NCBI GenBank assembly: GCA_018292915.2 | Contig: JACVVK020000221.1 | Coordinates: 391,001-455,000, forward strand | DNA length: 64,000 nucleotides | Direction of reading: 5' to 3' | DNA from: Batillaria attramentaria | Lineage: Eukaryota > Mollusca > Gastropoda > Batillariidae | Part shown: in pieces, positions 47,701 through 62,062 of the stretch | Numbering within the stretch: the stretch's first letter is position 1 | Layout: every line of letters begins with the position of its first letter | Notes under the pieces: generated by a model | Databases searched by the model: none | Told to the model about the DNA's origin: nothing | The model's input: only the letters and a program-made list of their open reading frames with translations | Made by a program: the position numbers and the translations under genes

Positions 47701-50700
47701 AACTGTTCCTTTGTACCTCCTCCAGTGCAACGAAACAAATCTGTTTTAACCAAATCCTTCAAGTCGGGGGGAGGGGGGGGGGGCACAGAATCAGACAATC
47801 AAGGGACGTGGAGGAAAGACTACTCACTTAACTGGCAGGTGTCGCCGATGAAGTGACTTGGGCAGCGACAAGTGCAGCTGGCTTCGTCCAAAGTTCCTCC
47901 GTTCTGACAGACTTTCTGTGTGCTGCTACAGGCTGAGAGAGAGAGAGAGAGAGACAGTCTTTTGAAAATCTATGACCCTTCCCCTCTCTCCGTTTTTTTT
48001 TTTTTTTTTCACAGACTGAGGATAAGAACGACAAAAGGCCCCCCCCCCTGCCCCCCCCCCCCCCCTGTTTTGTGACAGATTGAGGAGGAGACAGAGTCTT
48101 TGACATCTTACTACTACCCCCCCCCCCCCCGAGTCTTCCCGATCTGTCGCAGCGTGATGAAGAAACAGTCTTGGAAATTTTATTACACCTCCACCTCCCC
48201 CCCCCCCCCCCCCCCCCCACTCCGCCAACTCCTCCGTTTTGACACTGACAGGCTGAGGAAGAGGACAGAGAGCCATTAACACCTTATGATCAGCCCGGTT
48301 TTACCACAGTTTGAGATTGGACAGAGAGCCGTGGAAAGGTTATATTCCATCACCAGCACAGGTTGTGGAAGAGGAGAAACGGACAGTCTTTGAAACTGTA
48401 ACTTCACAGGCTGTGAGGTCAGGATTAGCAAAGCTTTGAATGGAATACACTAAAGAAGACAATAATACTGATAGTAACAGCAGCAACAACAACAACAATA
48501 ACAATAATAATAATAATAATGCAGGCGCTTGATCCCAAATATTTGGCTCAAAGCACCGCGACCTGAAGTTAACACGCACACTCACGTGAATCACACGCAT
48601 TCTCTCAGACACTGGACACATCACAATCACGTGGCGCGAAGGGCCAGCGCAGCAATTTAAATTAGGGAATTTTAGAATTGCATTTATTTTCGAATTTTGA
48701 GCTGACCCTTCGCACCACGTGATTGTAATGTGCTTATGTCCAGTGTGTGAGAGAATGCGTGTGATTCACGTGAGCGTGCGTGTTGGGTTCAGTTCGTGGC
48801 GCTTTGAGCCGATTCAAGAAATTGGGTAAAGCGTCTATACAATACTTATTATGATTATTATTATTATGTACGTGTACTCACCTGCCTTACACAGCCCACA
48901 GTAGTACGGACAGTTATCGAGCAAAGCGTCTATACAATTATTATTATTATTATTATGTACGTGTACTCACCTGCCTTACACAGCCCACAGTAGTACGGAC
49001 AGTTATCGAGCAAAGCGTCTATACAATTATTATTATTATTATTATTATGTACGTGTACTCACCTGCCTTACACAGCCCACAGTAGTACGGACAGTTATCG
49101 AGCAAAGCGTCTATACAATTATTATTATTATTATTATTATGTACGTGTACTCACCTGCCTTACACAGCCCACAGTAGTACGGACAGTTATCGAGCAAAGC
49201 GTCTATACAATTATTATTATTATTATTATTATTATGTACGTGTACTCACCTGCCTTACACAGCCCACAGTAGTACGGACAGTTATCGAGCAAAGCGTCTA
49301 TACAATTATTATTATTATTATTATGTACGTGTACTCACCTGCCTTACACAGCCCACAGTAGTACGGACAGTTATCGAGCAAAGCGTCTATACAATACTTA
49401 TTATTATTATTATTATTATGTACGTGTACTCACCTGCCTTACACAGCCCACAGTAGTACGGACAGTTATCGAGCAAAGCGTCTATACAATACTTATTATT
49501 ATTATTATTATTATTATTATGTACGTGTACTCACCTGCCTTACACAGCCCACAGTAGTACGGACAGTTATCGAGCAAAGCGTCTATACAATTATTATTAT
49601 TATTATTATGTACGTGTACTCACCTGCCTTACACAGCCCACAGTAGTACGGACAGTTATCGAGCAAAGCGTCTATACAATTATTATTATTATTATTATTA
49701 TGTACGTGTACTCACCTGCCTTACACAGCCCACAGTAGTACGGACAGTTATCGAGCAAAGCGTCTATACAATTATTATTATTATTATTATTATGTACGTG
49801 TACTCACCTGCCTTACACAGCCCACAGTAGTACGGACAGTTATCGAGCAAAGCGTCTATACAATTATTATTATTATTATTATTATGTACGTGTACTCACC
49901 TGCCTTACACAGCCCACAGTAGTACGGACAGTTATCGAGCAAAGCGTCTATACAATACTTATTATTATTATTATTATGTACGTGTACTCACCTGCCTTAC
50001 ACAGCCCACAGTAGTACGGACAGTTATCGAGCAAAGCGTCTATACAATACTTATTATTATTATTATTATTATGTACGTGTACTCACCTGCCTTACACAGC
50101 CCACAGTAGTACGGACAGTTATCGAGCAAAGCGTCTATACAATACTTATTATTATTATTATTATTATGTACGTGTACTCACCTGCCTTACACAGCCCACA
50201 GTAGTACGGACAGTTATCGAGCAAAGCGTCTATACAATTATTATTATTATTATTATTATGTACGTGTACTCACCTGCCTTACACAGCCCACAGTAGTACG
50301 GACAGTTATCGAGCAAAGCGTCTATACAATTATTATTATTATTATTATTATGTACGTGTACTCACCTGCCTTACACAGCCCACAGTAGTACGGACAGTTA
50401 TCGAGCAAAGCGTCTATACAATTATTTTATTATTATTATTATTATGTACGTGTACTCACCTGCCTTACACAGCCCACAGTAGTACGGACAGTTATCGAGC
50501 AAAGCGTCTATACAATACTTATTATTATTATTATTATGTACGTGTACTCACCTGCCTTACACAGCCCACAGTAGTACGGACAGTTATCGAGCAAAGCGTC
50601 TATACAATACTTATTATTATTATTATTATTATGTACGTGTACTCACCTGCCTTACACAGCCCACAGTAGTACGGGCAGTTATCGAGCAAAGCGTCTATAC

Positions 50701-52382
50701 AATACTTATTATTATTATTATTATGTACGTGTACTCACCTGCCTTACACAGCCCACAGTAGTACGGACAGTTATCGAGCAAAGCGTCTATACAATACTTA
50801 TTATTATTATTATTATTATGTACGTGTACTCACCTGCCTTACACAGCCCACAGTAGTACGGACAGTTATCGAGCAAAGCGTCTATACAATTATTATTATT
50901 ATTATTATTATGTACGTGTACTCACCTGCCTTACACAGCCCACAGTAGTACGGACAGTTATCGAGCAAAGCGTCTAACAATACTTATTATTATTATTATT
51001 ATTATGTACGTGTACTCACCTGCCTTACACAGCCCACAGTAGTACGGACAGTTATCGAGCAAAGCGTCTATACAATACTTATTATTATTATTATTATGTA
51101 CGTGTACTCACCTGCCTTACACAGCCCACAGTAGTACGGACAGTTATCGAGCAAAGCGTCTATACAATACTTATTATTATTATTATTATGTACGTGTACT
51201 CACCTGCCTTACACAGCCCACAGTAGTACGGACAGTTATCGAGCAAAGCGTCTATACAATAATTATTATTATTATTATTATGTACGTGTACTCACCTGCC
51301 TTACACAGCCCACAGTAGTACGGACAGTTATCGAGCAAAGCGTCTATACAATTATTATTATTATTATTATTATGTACGTGTACTCACCTGCCTTACACAG
51401 CCCACAGTAGTACGGACAGTTATCGAGCAAAGCGTCTATACAATACTTATTATTATTATTATTATTATTATGTACGTGTACTCACCTGCCTTACACAGCC
51501 CACAGTAGTACGGACAGTTATCGAGCAAAGCGTCTATACAATACTTATTATTATTATTATTATGTACGTGTACTCACCTGCCTTACACAGCCCACAGTAG
51601 TACGGACAGTTATCGAGCAAAGCGTCTATACAATACTTATTATTATTATTATTATTATTATTATGTACGTGTACTCACCTGCCTTACACAGCCCACAGTA
51701 GTACGGACAGTTATCGAGCAAAGCGTCTATACAATACTTATTATTATTATTATTATGTACGTGTACTCACCTGCCTTACACAGCCCACAGTAGTACGGAC
51801 AGTTATCGAGCAAAGCGTCTATACAATACTTATTATTATTATTATTATGTACGTGTACTCACCTGCCTTACACAGCCCACAGTAGTACGGACAGTTATCG
51901 AGCAAAGCGTCTATACAATTATTATTATTATTATTATTATGTACGTGTACTCACCTGCCTTACACAGCCCACAGTAGTACGGACAGTTATCGAGCAAAGC
52001 GTCTATACAATTATTTTATTATTATTATTATTATTATGTACGTGTACTCACCTGCCTTACACAGCCCACAGTAGTACGGACAGTTATCGAGCAAAGCGTC
52101 TATACAATTATTATTATTATTATTATTATGTACGTGTACTCACCTGCCTTACACAGCCCACAGTAGTACGGACAGTTATCGAGCAAAGCGTCTATACAAT
52201 ACTTATTATTATTATTATTATGTACGTGTACTCACCTGCCTTACACAGCCCACAGTAGTACGGACAGTTATCGAGCAAAGCGTCTATACAATTATTATTA
52301 TTATTATTATTATTACGTGTACTCACCTGCCTTACACAGCCCACAGTAGTACGGACAGTTATCGAGCAAAGCGTCTATACAC

Positions 52383-52413
<31 letters not shown>

Positions 52414-53733
52414 GTACGTGTACTCACCTGCCTTACACAGCCCACAGTAGTACGGACAGTTATCGAGCAAAGCGTCTATACAATTATTATTATTATTATG
52501 TACGTGTACTCACCTGCCTTACACAGCCCACAGTAGTACGGACAGTTATCGAGCAAAGCGTCTATACAATTATTATTATTATTATTATTATGTACGTGTA
52601 CTCACCTGCCTTACACAGCCCACAGTAGTACGGACAGTTATCGAGCAAAGCGTCTATACAATACTTATTATTATTATTATTATTATTATGTACGTGTACT
52701 CACCTGCCTTACACAGCCCACAGTAGTACGGACAGTTATCGAGCACAAAACTGTATAAGTAGCACGCAGTCGCCCAGCCACTCCCGCAGTAAGACTGATC
52801 TTGCGGCGGACATTTCGCTGAAATTGAAAGTGGGATAATGCTTGTACCATTCAATGCCCGGGGATTGTGAGTCCTTCCAAGTAGCTGCCGGCGTACCGAC
52901 CTACAGCGTGACATAACTGATGAACATTAAAATCCTTTGCAGCTGCCAAATCCAAGCGTTTTCTTGGTGTATAGTCTTAAAGGTCTGCAATCTCAGCAAA
53001 AAGCCACAAACATTGCGTTTTTTTTTTTTTTTTTTAAACTGCGATTCCTTCGACTGTGCATAATCCAGGCAACTCTGTCACAGTTGCAGAGTTTTCAGCG
53101 CTTCGGGGACCCGGTAATCTTGAAGAATAGTATACGAAATTCTGGGAGCTATTTGCACGCACGTTAGATGTTTGTCTCTGCTCTGTGTCAGTGTACACAA
53201 TGTTTGTGGGGAAGGAGAGGTCAAAGTGAGCAGGTGAGGGTGTCTAACGTCTCTTTGCATCAGGGCAGAACCGAAAGCACCCGATAAAGTGCGTGCAAAT
53301 AGCTCCCAGAATTTCGTATACTATTCTTCAAGATTACCCGGGGACCCTTATAAAACCAGAGCACGAGTTTGCCGTGACATTATTTGGCTTTTGGTCAGTA
53401 CGCGAGACACATCGCCACAGTGTCTAGCGGATGTTGAGTGCTGCACGATCTTTCTCGCTCAGTGTCAAAACGCAAACTGAGCTGTGAAATCAGGCTGGCC
53501 TTGGCTTTTATTGGGGTTTCAGGGACGCTGAAAACTCTGTAACTGTGACAGAGTTGACTGTGCTTGTGTGTATAGTTGTTTCCGATTATATATTTCCCTG
53601 CAGAACTGGACGTAGTAGCTCACCTTTCTCACAGGTTTCACCGGTGTACCAGTCCATGCAGTCGCACGTGCAGCTTGAGTAGTCGAGTAGTCCGCGATTT
53701 CGACACACTTTGTTGGCACAGCCTGAACACACC

Positions 53734-53795
<62 letters not shown>

Positions 53796-53823
53796 GCATA
53801 GAAAAATGAAGACAGAAAGTCTA

Positions 53824-53862
<39 letters not shown>

Positions 53863-54029
53863 AAGAGCTTAGGGGAGCCGGGGTGGCCGAATGGTACAGC
53901 GTTGGACTTCTAATGCTCGGGTCGTGAGTTGGTATCCCGGCTGGGGCCAAATATTTGTGCTGGCTTTTTCATCGTTGCCCCGTCTTTGATATCACCCGTA
54001 TGTGGCGGAAAAGGACGTTAAACCCCCAA

Positions 54030-54084
<55 letters not shown>

Positions 54085-54262
54085 CACACACACACACCAG
54101 GGGCGTAGGAACCACGGGGGCCCTGGGGGCCTAGGCCCCCGTTCGATTTTTGGAAGGGGGGCCCGAATATCTTTGGGCCCCCCTTGCTTTTGATAAGAGA
54201 GGGGGCCCACCAGTGGTGGGGCCCCCCTGTTCTGCTGTCGCAGGACACAATCCTTGCCAGTC

Positions 54263-54326
<64 letters not shown>

Positions 54327-57300
54327 CCCCCCCCCCCCCCCCGCCTTCTTCACCCCGGCCGTATGGCTCACCCGACTTAGTGGGCCCCCCTTCCTCTCAG
54401 CATCTTCCTACGCGCTTGCACACACACGCTCCTACTACTACAACTACGTACTACAATAACAAATAAAGCAACCCATAAGAGTAAGGACACAAAATGCACG
54501 TGGGGTCAAGTTTGGTGTTTGTTTGAAGTACCCCGTTTTGCGAGTGTTCTAGTATGTAGTGATTTTTGTTGTCACGAAAATGCGTGATTTTCGCGATTTT
54601 TGTATTTCGTAGGGCAAGGTGCATGCCAGGGGGGTGGCAAAAGGAGGCAAGCTGCCAGGGAAGCTGGGACTTTTTGCGCGCAAGAGAAGCAAAGCTGACG
54701 TGAGTGGATTTAGGTGAAGGGGCTTTCTGGTCTAAACAGCAAGTAGATCAGCGTTACTCCAGCGAGACCTGAGCGGAAAGGAGGCATTCAAATTTTGCCC
54801 TGTCAGGTACGTGCCCTTGAGTGGTCTGTGCATGGCAATTTTCTTTCTAGATTGAACCGTATTTAGGGGTGACTATGGCGCCTGAGGCTAACAGGGAAAA
54901 TAATTTATACGCATTTTTAGGCCTCGTGCATTTGTAGTCTTTGACCACAACACAACAACTCGTGGCAGTACCGGCCCCCGTAGTGTAGTGGTTAGCACTT
55001 CGGACCATGGACCGGGAGACCCGGGTTCGAATCCCAGCCGAGACAAGCGGGATTTTTCCTACCTAGGTCGGCTCCAACCCAGAGCGGGTTGTGCTATGGG
55101 CCCAACGGGGAGGCTGTTGCCACACAGCCGAGATTCACCGACTTCACGGGTGCGACTTTGGGGGGTTCTTCCCTTGGCATGACACGTCTTATGATGTGGA
55201 TGATTACACGGCCGGCACCGCAGGTGCCGTAGTTCCCGGGCCTGGTGAACGCCGGGATATTTATGACAGGAAGCGTGGAATGCGGCCCTGTCCCGCAGTC
55301 CCAAACCACACGGACCTCCATAGCATCATCTTACCATCATCCTCATCTCCATCTGATCATCATGCATAATAAAAAAAAAATTGCCCCAGCCTTTGAGCCC
55401 TCCGTGGATTCCACCCATGACCTGGGAGGAACACGACTGGAGCTGGCAAAAAAAGAGTTGGGGCAGCAAAAAAAAACCAAAAAAAACTCGTGGCAGTTTC
55501 TGCAATGTTTAGTCATGATGTCCCTCTCCTGTAATCGAGGGTCATGCATCCAACCATAGGAAAACAATTAACACATTAATATCTCTGTGGTGGCTGGACC
55601 AATATGTATATAATGATAGGACACAAATGACGCTGAATAACGCTCCATGAAAATATACACTTTAGCCCTACAAGCAACAGTGCGTGCGTGTCTCAGTGGA
55701 AAATGCCCCATGCTCACACTGCAAGGTGGGGCTCGCCGTGCGCCATAGGGGATCCCATTCTAACTTCAGTCAAGCTCAGCTAGTAAAAATCATCGTACAG
55801 TTTAGGTACGCTGTCGTTTTTCTTACATTAGCCTGACGTTTTCCTGTGCTTAGCCACCACGCAAAAGATGTAGCCACCAAAAAGTTTGTTCGCTTGGATC
55901 CCTTTTAGATTTTTTATTTTAGATTTTGATTTTTAGGTATGAGTGTGTGAGCATGTAAATAGGTGGAATGGGTGTGCATGGTCGTATGAGTGAGTGTTTG
56001 GCATGCTTTATGTTTTTTATGAGAGACCACAAAGCAATGTTCCTCATTTGGAAATTTAATAAATGTCTTATGTCTTATGTCTAACCCAGGATGTGACTTC
56101 CCCGATCACTCATGGGTTACCCGAACTATGCGATGTTAAGATTCACTTACTGTTCTGACATAATCCACACATGTTGGGGCAGTGCCCGTCGCTGATGAAG
56201 TGACTAGCGCATTTCTCTGGTGGCCATTCTCTCTCCGGACCACACCGTCTGTCGTCTGTAGCCGGGCAGTTCACTGAAATAACACAACCAACGATGTCAC
56301 ACGAATGAACTGCACTGGCGTCCTGTTTTTCATAGGTAGAGCAGGGATAGCCGAATGGTATAGAGCGCTGGACTCGCAACGCTCGGGTCGTGAGATCGAA
56401 TCCCGGCTGGGGCCAAATATTTGTGCTGGCCTTTTTCTCGTTGTCCCAGTCTTTGATATCACCTTTATGTGGTGGACAAAGAGGTGAAACCCTCAAAATA
56501 CCCAAATACCGTACCGTTTCTCATAGGATTCGGTACAAGATCTGCACCCTTTACTTCACGTGAATACATGATTCTGATTTCTGAACTGATCCAACTCTAC
56601 ACTCCCTCCGGACTTCAGCTGACACTCTTACCCTCAGAATTCTCCGCGCTTGACTGTCTACTGGTGGCACTCGAGCATCCTCCTATGCTGAGCCCGCATG
56701 TAAAAGTCGGGGTTAGGGAGTTTAGCCCCGGGTTAGAGTCTAGCCTCGAACTAAACTAGCTCTAGGGTTAAATTTTCTGTTGTTTTTTTGGTGTTAAATC
56801 AGGAAGCGGGTCCATTCCAGCAAGGTGCGTAGAAGGATTTTTGTCGTTCTTTCTTCGCTTCCTTTTTTAATTTAATTTTGTTTTGGGGTTTCTTTTGTCC
56901 TAGTCTGGGTTAGACCCGTAGCCGTGGGTTAAATTAATCTCGAGCTTTACATACGGGCCCTGGTCCTTTAGCCTGAAATTCCCTCCCTCATTCTCTTCTC
57001 CTGTCAGTCACCCTCCCTTGAAAGTTTCAGGAAACGGGAGGGGGGGGGGGGAGGGGGAATCCACGGTGGGCTCGGAAGTTGGGGGTAAACCCAAACCCAA
57101 ACCTATTATTATTAAACCCAAACAACCGGTAGCCTCAAAAGGATCCCGCGCATATTCTGGCCTGAGACAATCTCCATCCAACATCTGCTTGGCCAATGCA
57201 ACCAGAACAGCATGGAAACCATCATCATGCGAAGACGATGGAGATGGATCGGACACGTCATCCGACGAGAGCCATATAACATCACCCGCACAGCCCTACA

Positions 57301-58944
57301 CTGGACACCTGAGGGAAAGCGTAAACAAGGGCGACCCAAGAACACCTGGCGTCGAACCGTGGAAGGGGAGCTCAAGACGCTCCATCACACCTGGGGAAGC
57401 ATTCAGAAGCTGGCCCAGAACCGGCAGGAGTGGCGGCGATCCTTTGTGTGCTGCCCTACATGCCAGACGGCATAACGGGCATGCTTCAAACAACCAGTCA
57501 CTTGACTAAAGAGAGGCTTACATTTTTTCTTCTTCTACCTGTCGTTCCGTTGCTTTTTTTTTTGGGGGGGGGGGGGGGGCTGTTTTATTTCTGCTTCAGC
57601 AGTACAAAGGGTGTGAATGTTTTTTCCTCAATGTACAATAAACAGACAGCTGGACACATATTTTCCTGCTTTACAATTACCTCTGAGTGTGTGCGTGTGC
57701 GTATGTATGCGTATGCGTGTGTGTATATATCTCTTCAGTTCTGTATACTTGTAAAATTGAAGATCTTACTGTTAAGGTAATAAAAGTTGCATTAAAATTA
57801 ATGCAACTAAGAGAGGCTTACATGTCTGGCATCTGTTTCCCGTCCAGGCGAGCCAACATCTACACGTGCAAGTCTCCGCGTCCAAGGTACCCCCGTGTTC
57901 ACATCTCTCGCCACCGCAGCCTGCAAAGACATTACCAAGGTTCATTCTCGAGTTTTTTTTGTTTTTGTTTTCCTGCCCCAACTCTTTCCCCGCCGACTTG
58001 AACTGGGCTCACCATATGGACACCACGTGGTGTAAACTGGAAGGCGCCCTTTGTATTTGCACCCGGGCCCCGCATGGGGCCATCATGGTATCCCGCTTGG
58101 CAACTGGCGGTAAACTCAGGAGTACCTGCTGGGCTAACCCATGTGTGAGCGTACAACTCGTAGTATACTGGTGGTATACAGCTGGGCAGCCCATGATATC
58201 GTGGGCAACTGGCGGTGCACTGCTGGGAATTCGGCGGTGAACTTCCAGGCAAACCAGGACGAGCCCTTATGAGTGCGTGTACTGGTGGTATGCTGCTGGT
58301 CTACTCGCGGTACACTGCCCACCATGCAGGACTCCAAACTATACGTTCAAACTGTGGGAGTCAAGTTTTTAATGGGAATTCTGCACATTCCCATTAAAAT
58401 CTTGACTCTCACAGTTTGAAATTATGGTCTGAAGTCCTACATGGTGGGCAAGGTGGCCTGCAGTGTACCACCACAATTTAATTTGTTCGGAGTTCTACGT
58501 AGAATTCCTTCACACCATCTCCAGCTCCAAGTTTCAGTGGTATTCATCCCCGTTCATAGGTGGAATCCATGGAGACCTCGAAAGCTGGGCCAATTCTTTT
58601 TATTATCATTATCTATAATGATGATGAGGATGAGGGATGATGGTATGATGATGCTATGGAGGTCCATGTGGTTTGAGACTGCGCCGTGACAGGGCCGCAT
58701 GCCACACTTCCTGTCATAAATACCCCTGCGTTAAAATTCTCAAGTTTCTATTTATTATTATTATTATTATTATTTTTTTTTTTTTTTTAATGAGAGCTGA
58801 GACAGTTTTTGTATACAGCTCTTGCACGGATTCAAAATTTAACTGCGACTTCAAACTCGTCTGAGAAACTGAATTACGTCTTCCGTATACTATAACGTGC
58901 TGTAAAGAGGCACTGTATGCAGTCAGGGTACTGAAAATAAAAGA

Positions 58945-58982
<38 letters not shown>

Positions 58983-59216
58983 ACTTTTATTCATCACTGG
59001 TAAAAGTTTTGACAGAAATTCGCCAGCTTGCAAACTTGTCGTTGCTAATGCTACAGAGACTTAAGAAAAAGGAAGAAGATATTTCAAGACAGAAAATTAA
59101 GCACTAAACTACAAGAAACAAAACCATACAGAAAATCGTCCATCAGGTCCAAACGCACGTGCGACCTTTGTGAATAGAGATCATATAATGAAATGATATA
59201 GAAAAAATACAATGAC

Positions 59217-59292
<76 letters not shown>

Positions 59293-59403
59293 TTACGTTC
59301 AATCTCGCAAGTGTCACCCTCATAGTACGTAGAGCATTGGCACTGACAGGTGTTCCAGTCCATGTGTCCTCCATTCAGGCAAGTCTTATTGGCACACTCT
59401 GCA

Positions 59404-59481
<78 letters not shown>

Positions 59482-59494
59482 CGGCACACACACA

Positions 59495-59540
<46 letters not shown>

Positions 59541-59542
59541 CG

Positions 59543-59578
<36 letters not shown>

Positions 59579-59614
59579 CGGCACACACACCCCGGCACAC
59601 ACACACACACCCCG

Positions 59615-59658
<44 letters not shown>

Positions 59659-59661
59659 CAC

Positions 59662-59722
<61 letters not shown>

Positions 59723-59724
59723 CG

Positions 59725-59794
<70 letters not shown>

Positions 59795-59958
59795 CGGCAC
59801 ACACACACACACACACACACCCGTCAAATCTTCTGTTCTGCTCAGTAACGCGTCCGTGAATGCCCAGATACCAGTTAACTAGTGAGACCCTAACTTATCA
59901 TAATTATTTTATCTCCAAGTCTACTCCCTTTCAAATGACTGAAATCTAAAGGCAAATG

Positions 59959-60000
<42 letters not shown>

Positions 60001-60323
60001 TGGGAAGGGGGAGGGTGCGTGGAGGGTGCGTGCGTGTGGTCTTGTGTGTGTGTGTGTGTGTGTGCGTGTGCGTGTGCGTGCGCGTGTGCGTATGCGTGCG
60101 TGCATGCGTGCGTGCGTGCGTGCGTGCGTGTGTGTGTGTGTATTTACTCGGTATCTCGCAGGTGTCGCCTTCAAAGGCATCCGGACATGTGCACTGACAG
60201 GTTGTCCAACTCATTTGGCCGCCGTTGTGACACAGTTTGCTTCCACAGCCTGGAACGAACGAACGAACGCACCCACACCCACCCACCCACACACACACAC
60301 ACACACACAGACACACACACACA

Positions 60324-60421
<98 letters not shown>

Positions 60422-62018
60422 ACGTAATCATCTGCAACGACGTTGCCTGTACAGTTTGTCCAGACAGACAGCCACTAAGCCACATGTCACCACGTATTGA
60501 TCTCCCCGCTACGCATCAGCTGTCACCGACAGCAAAATATGACTTTCTCTGTACGTAGAAGAACATAAACGCCATAACATAAATAATAACAAGCGTTACC
60601 ACAACGCTGACAGATGCTACAATGTTCCAAGTGACTGATTCGGATGCATGGATGAAGCGCATCCACCTGAAAGGGTTTCCGCCGCAGCGGCTGTTGTATT
60701 CCTGACAAACTTTATTGACATTGTAAGCAAAATGTACAAGAAATAAATTCATTACCGTGTTTGCACACACCACACATGTAGGGGCACTCGAACGGAGCCC
60801 AGTCTTTGGTATCGCAGACTGACGGAGGGTACACGTTCCCGGGTCCACAGAAGCGATGATCAGCTTCAGGGCAATTCACTGAAAAAAAAAAAAAAAAAAA
60901 CCCTCAAAGATTCAAAGATTTTATTCCTTTCTCCCCATTTGGGGTATGGAGGAATGTGAAGTAATGCATCATACATGATTCTCATACGTACAGAATTACA
61001 AAAACATATGTAGGGCGGGAGAAATCACAACAGTCCAAACTGCACATCGCATATGTTACAAAAGAACAAGCAAAAACAATAGTGCACGTGTGTGAGGTGA
61101 AACATGTCAACATACTTACAAACATATCTACATGACATACTAGACGATTTTACTATTTCTAATGAATTTTGCCAGACTTAGCAATGTTTTCTTTGGTAGT
61201 TCTCGTCACATGTACCTGCAGAAATGAAAAGATGAAATTGGTCTGCGAAATGTGCTCAGTGGTACTGAAATCCCGGATGAAACGATCACTGCTACACTTA
61301 AAAAAAAAACACACCAAAAAACTGAAATCCCGGGTGAAACGATCGCTGCTACACTATTTTTACTGAAATCCCGGGTGAAACGATCACTGCTACATTATTT
61401 TTATTGAAATCCCGGGTGAAACGATCACTGCTACAGTATTTTTATTGAAATCCCGGGTGAAACGATCACTGCTGCAGTATTTTTAAGAAAGCCCGGGTGA
61501 AACGATCACTGCTACACTGCTTTACTGAAATCCCGAGTGATACGATCACTGCTACAAAATTTTTACTGAAATCTCGGGTGAAACGATCACTGCGTGAGTA
61601 CGCATATACACTGTATATATATCGGCACGACTCTTAAGAGACGACGTCGAGGGTGGGAGGTGGGTCTTTGGGAGTTTAACGTCCTTGTCCACCACGTATG
61701 GGTGATATCAAAGACGGGAGACGACGACGACGATGGAGTGATGATGATGATGATGATGTGTACTCACGTGTATTGCAAGTGTCACCCGTGTACATTGTGT
61801 GTGGACAGCTGCACGTGCAGTCACTGACGTTTAGGACGCCGTCATGCACACAGAACTTGTCCCCACAGTCTGCACACAGACAGACAGACAGACAGACACA
61901 CACAGACACACACACACACACAGAGAACCTTTTGGTTAGATGTTTAACCTTTATGTTTAGCTGTGAACACATAACGTACCGTGCACGGGGTAACCCCTTT
62001 CTTCCAATTCTCGTCTCA

Positions 62019-62062
<44 letters not shown>

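Noticed and set aside
48866..52742. CRISPR-like or centromeric-satellite reading of the 42-unit array
   Set aside because: The variable part is only (ATT)n, not unique spacers, the genome is eukaryotic, and the conserved part is demonstrably exon end plus SINE tail.
57018..57509. 163-residue plus frame
   Set aside because: It overlaps the LINE C-terminal fragment in another frame; the recognisable LINE residues are in the 57212 frame.
58009..58340. Possible extra ShK exon between EGF exons at 57.8 and 59.3 kb
   Set aside because: I looked for a ShK module to restore strict EGF/ShK alternation. No six-Cys frame with AG/GT borders is present; the Cys-containing frames here lack the CPxxCGxC ending.
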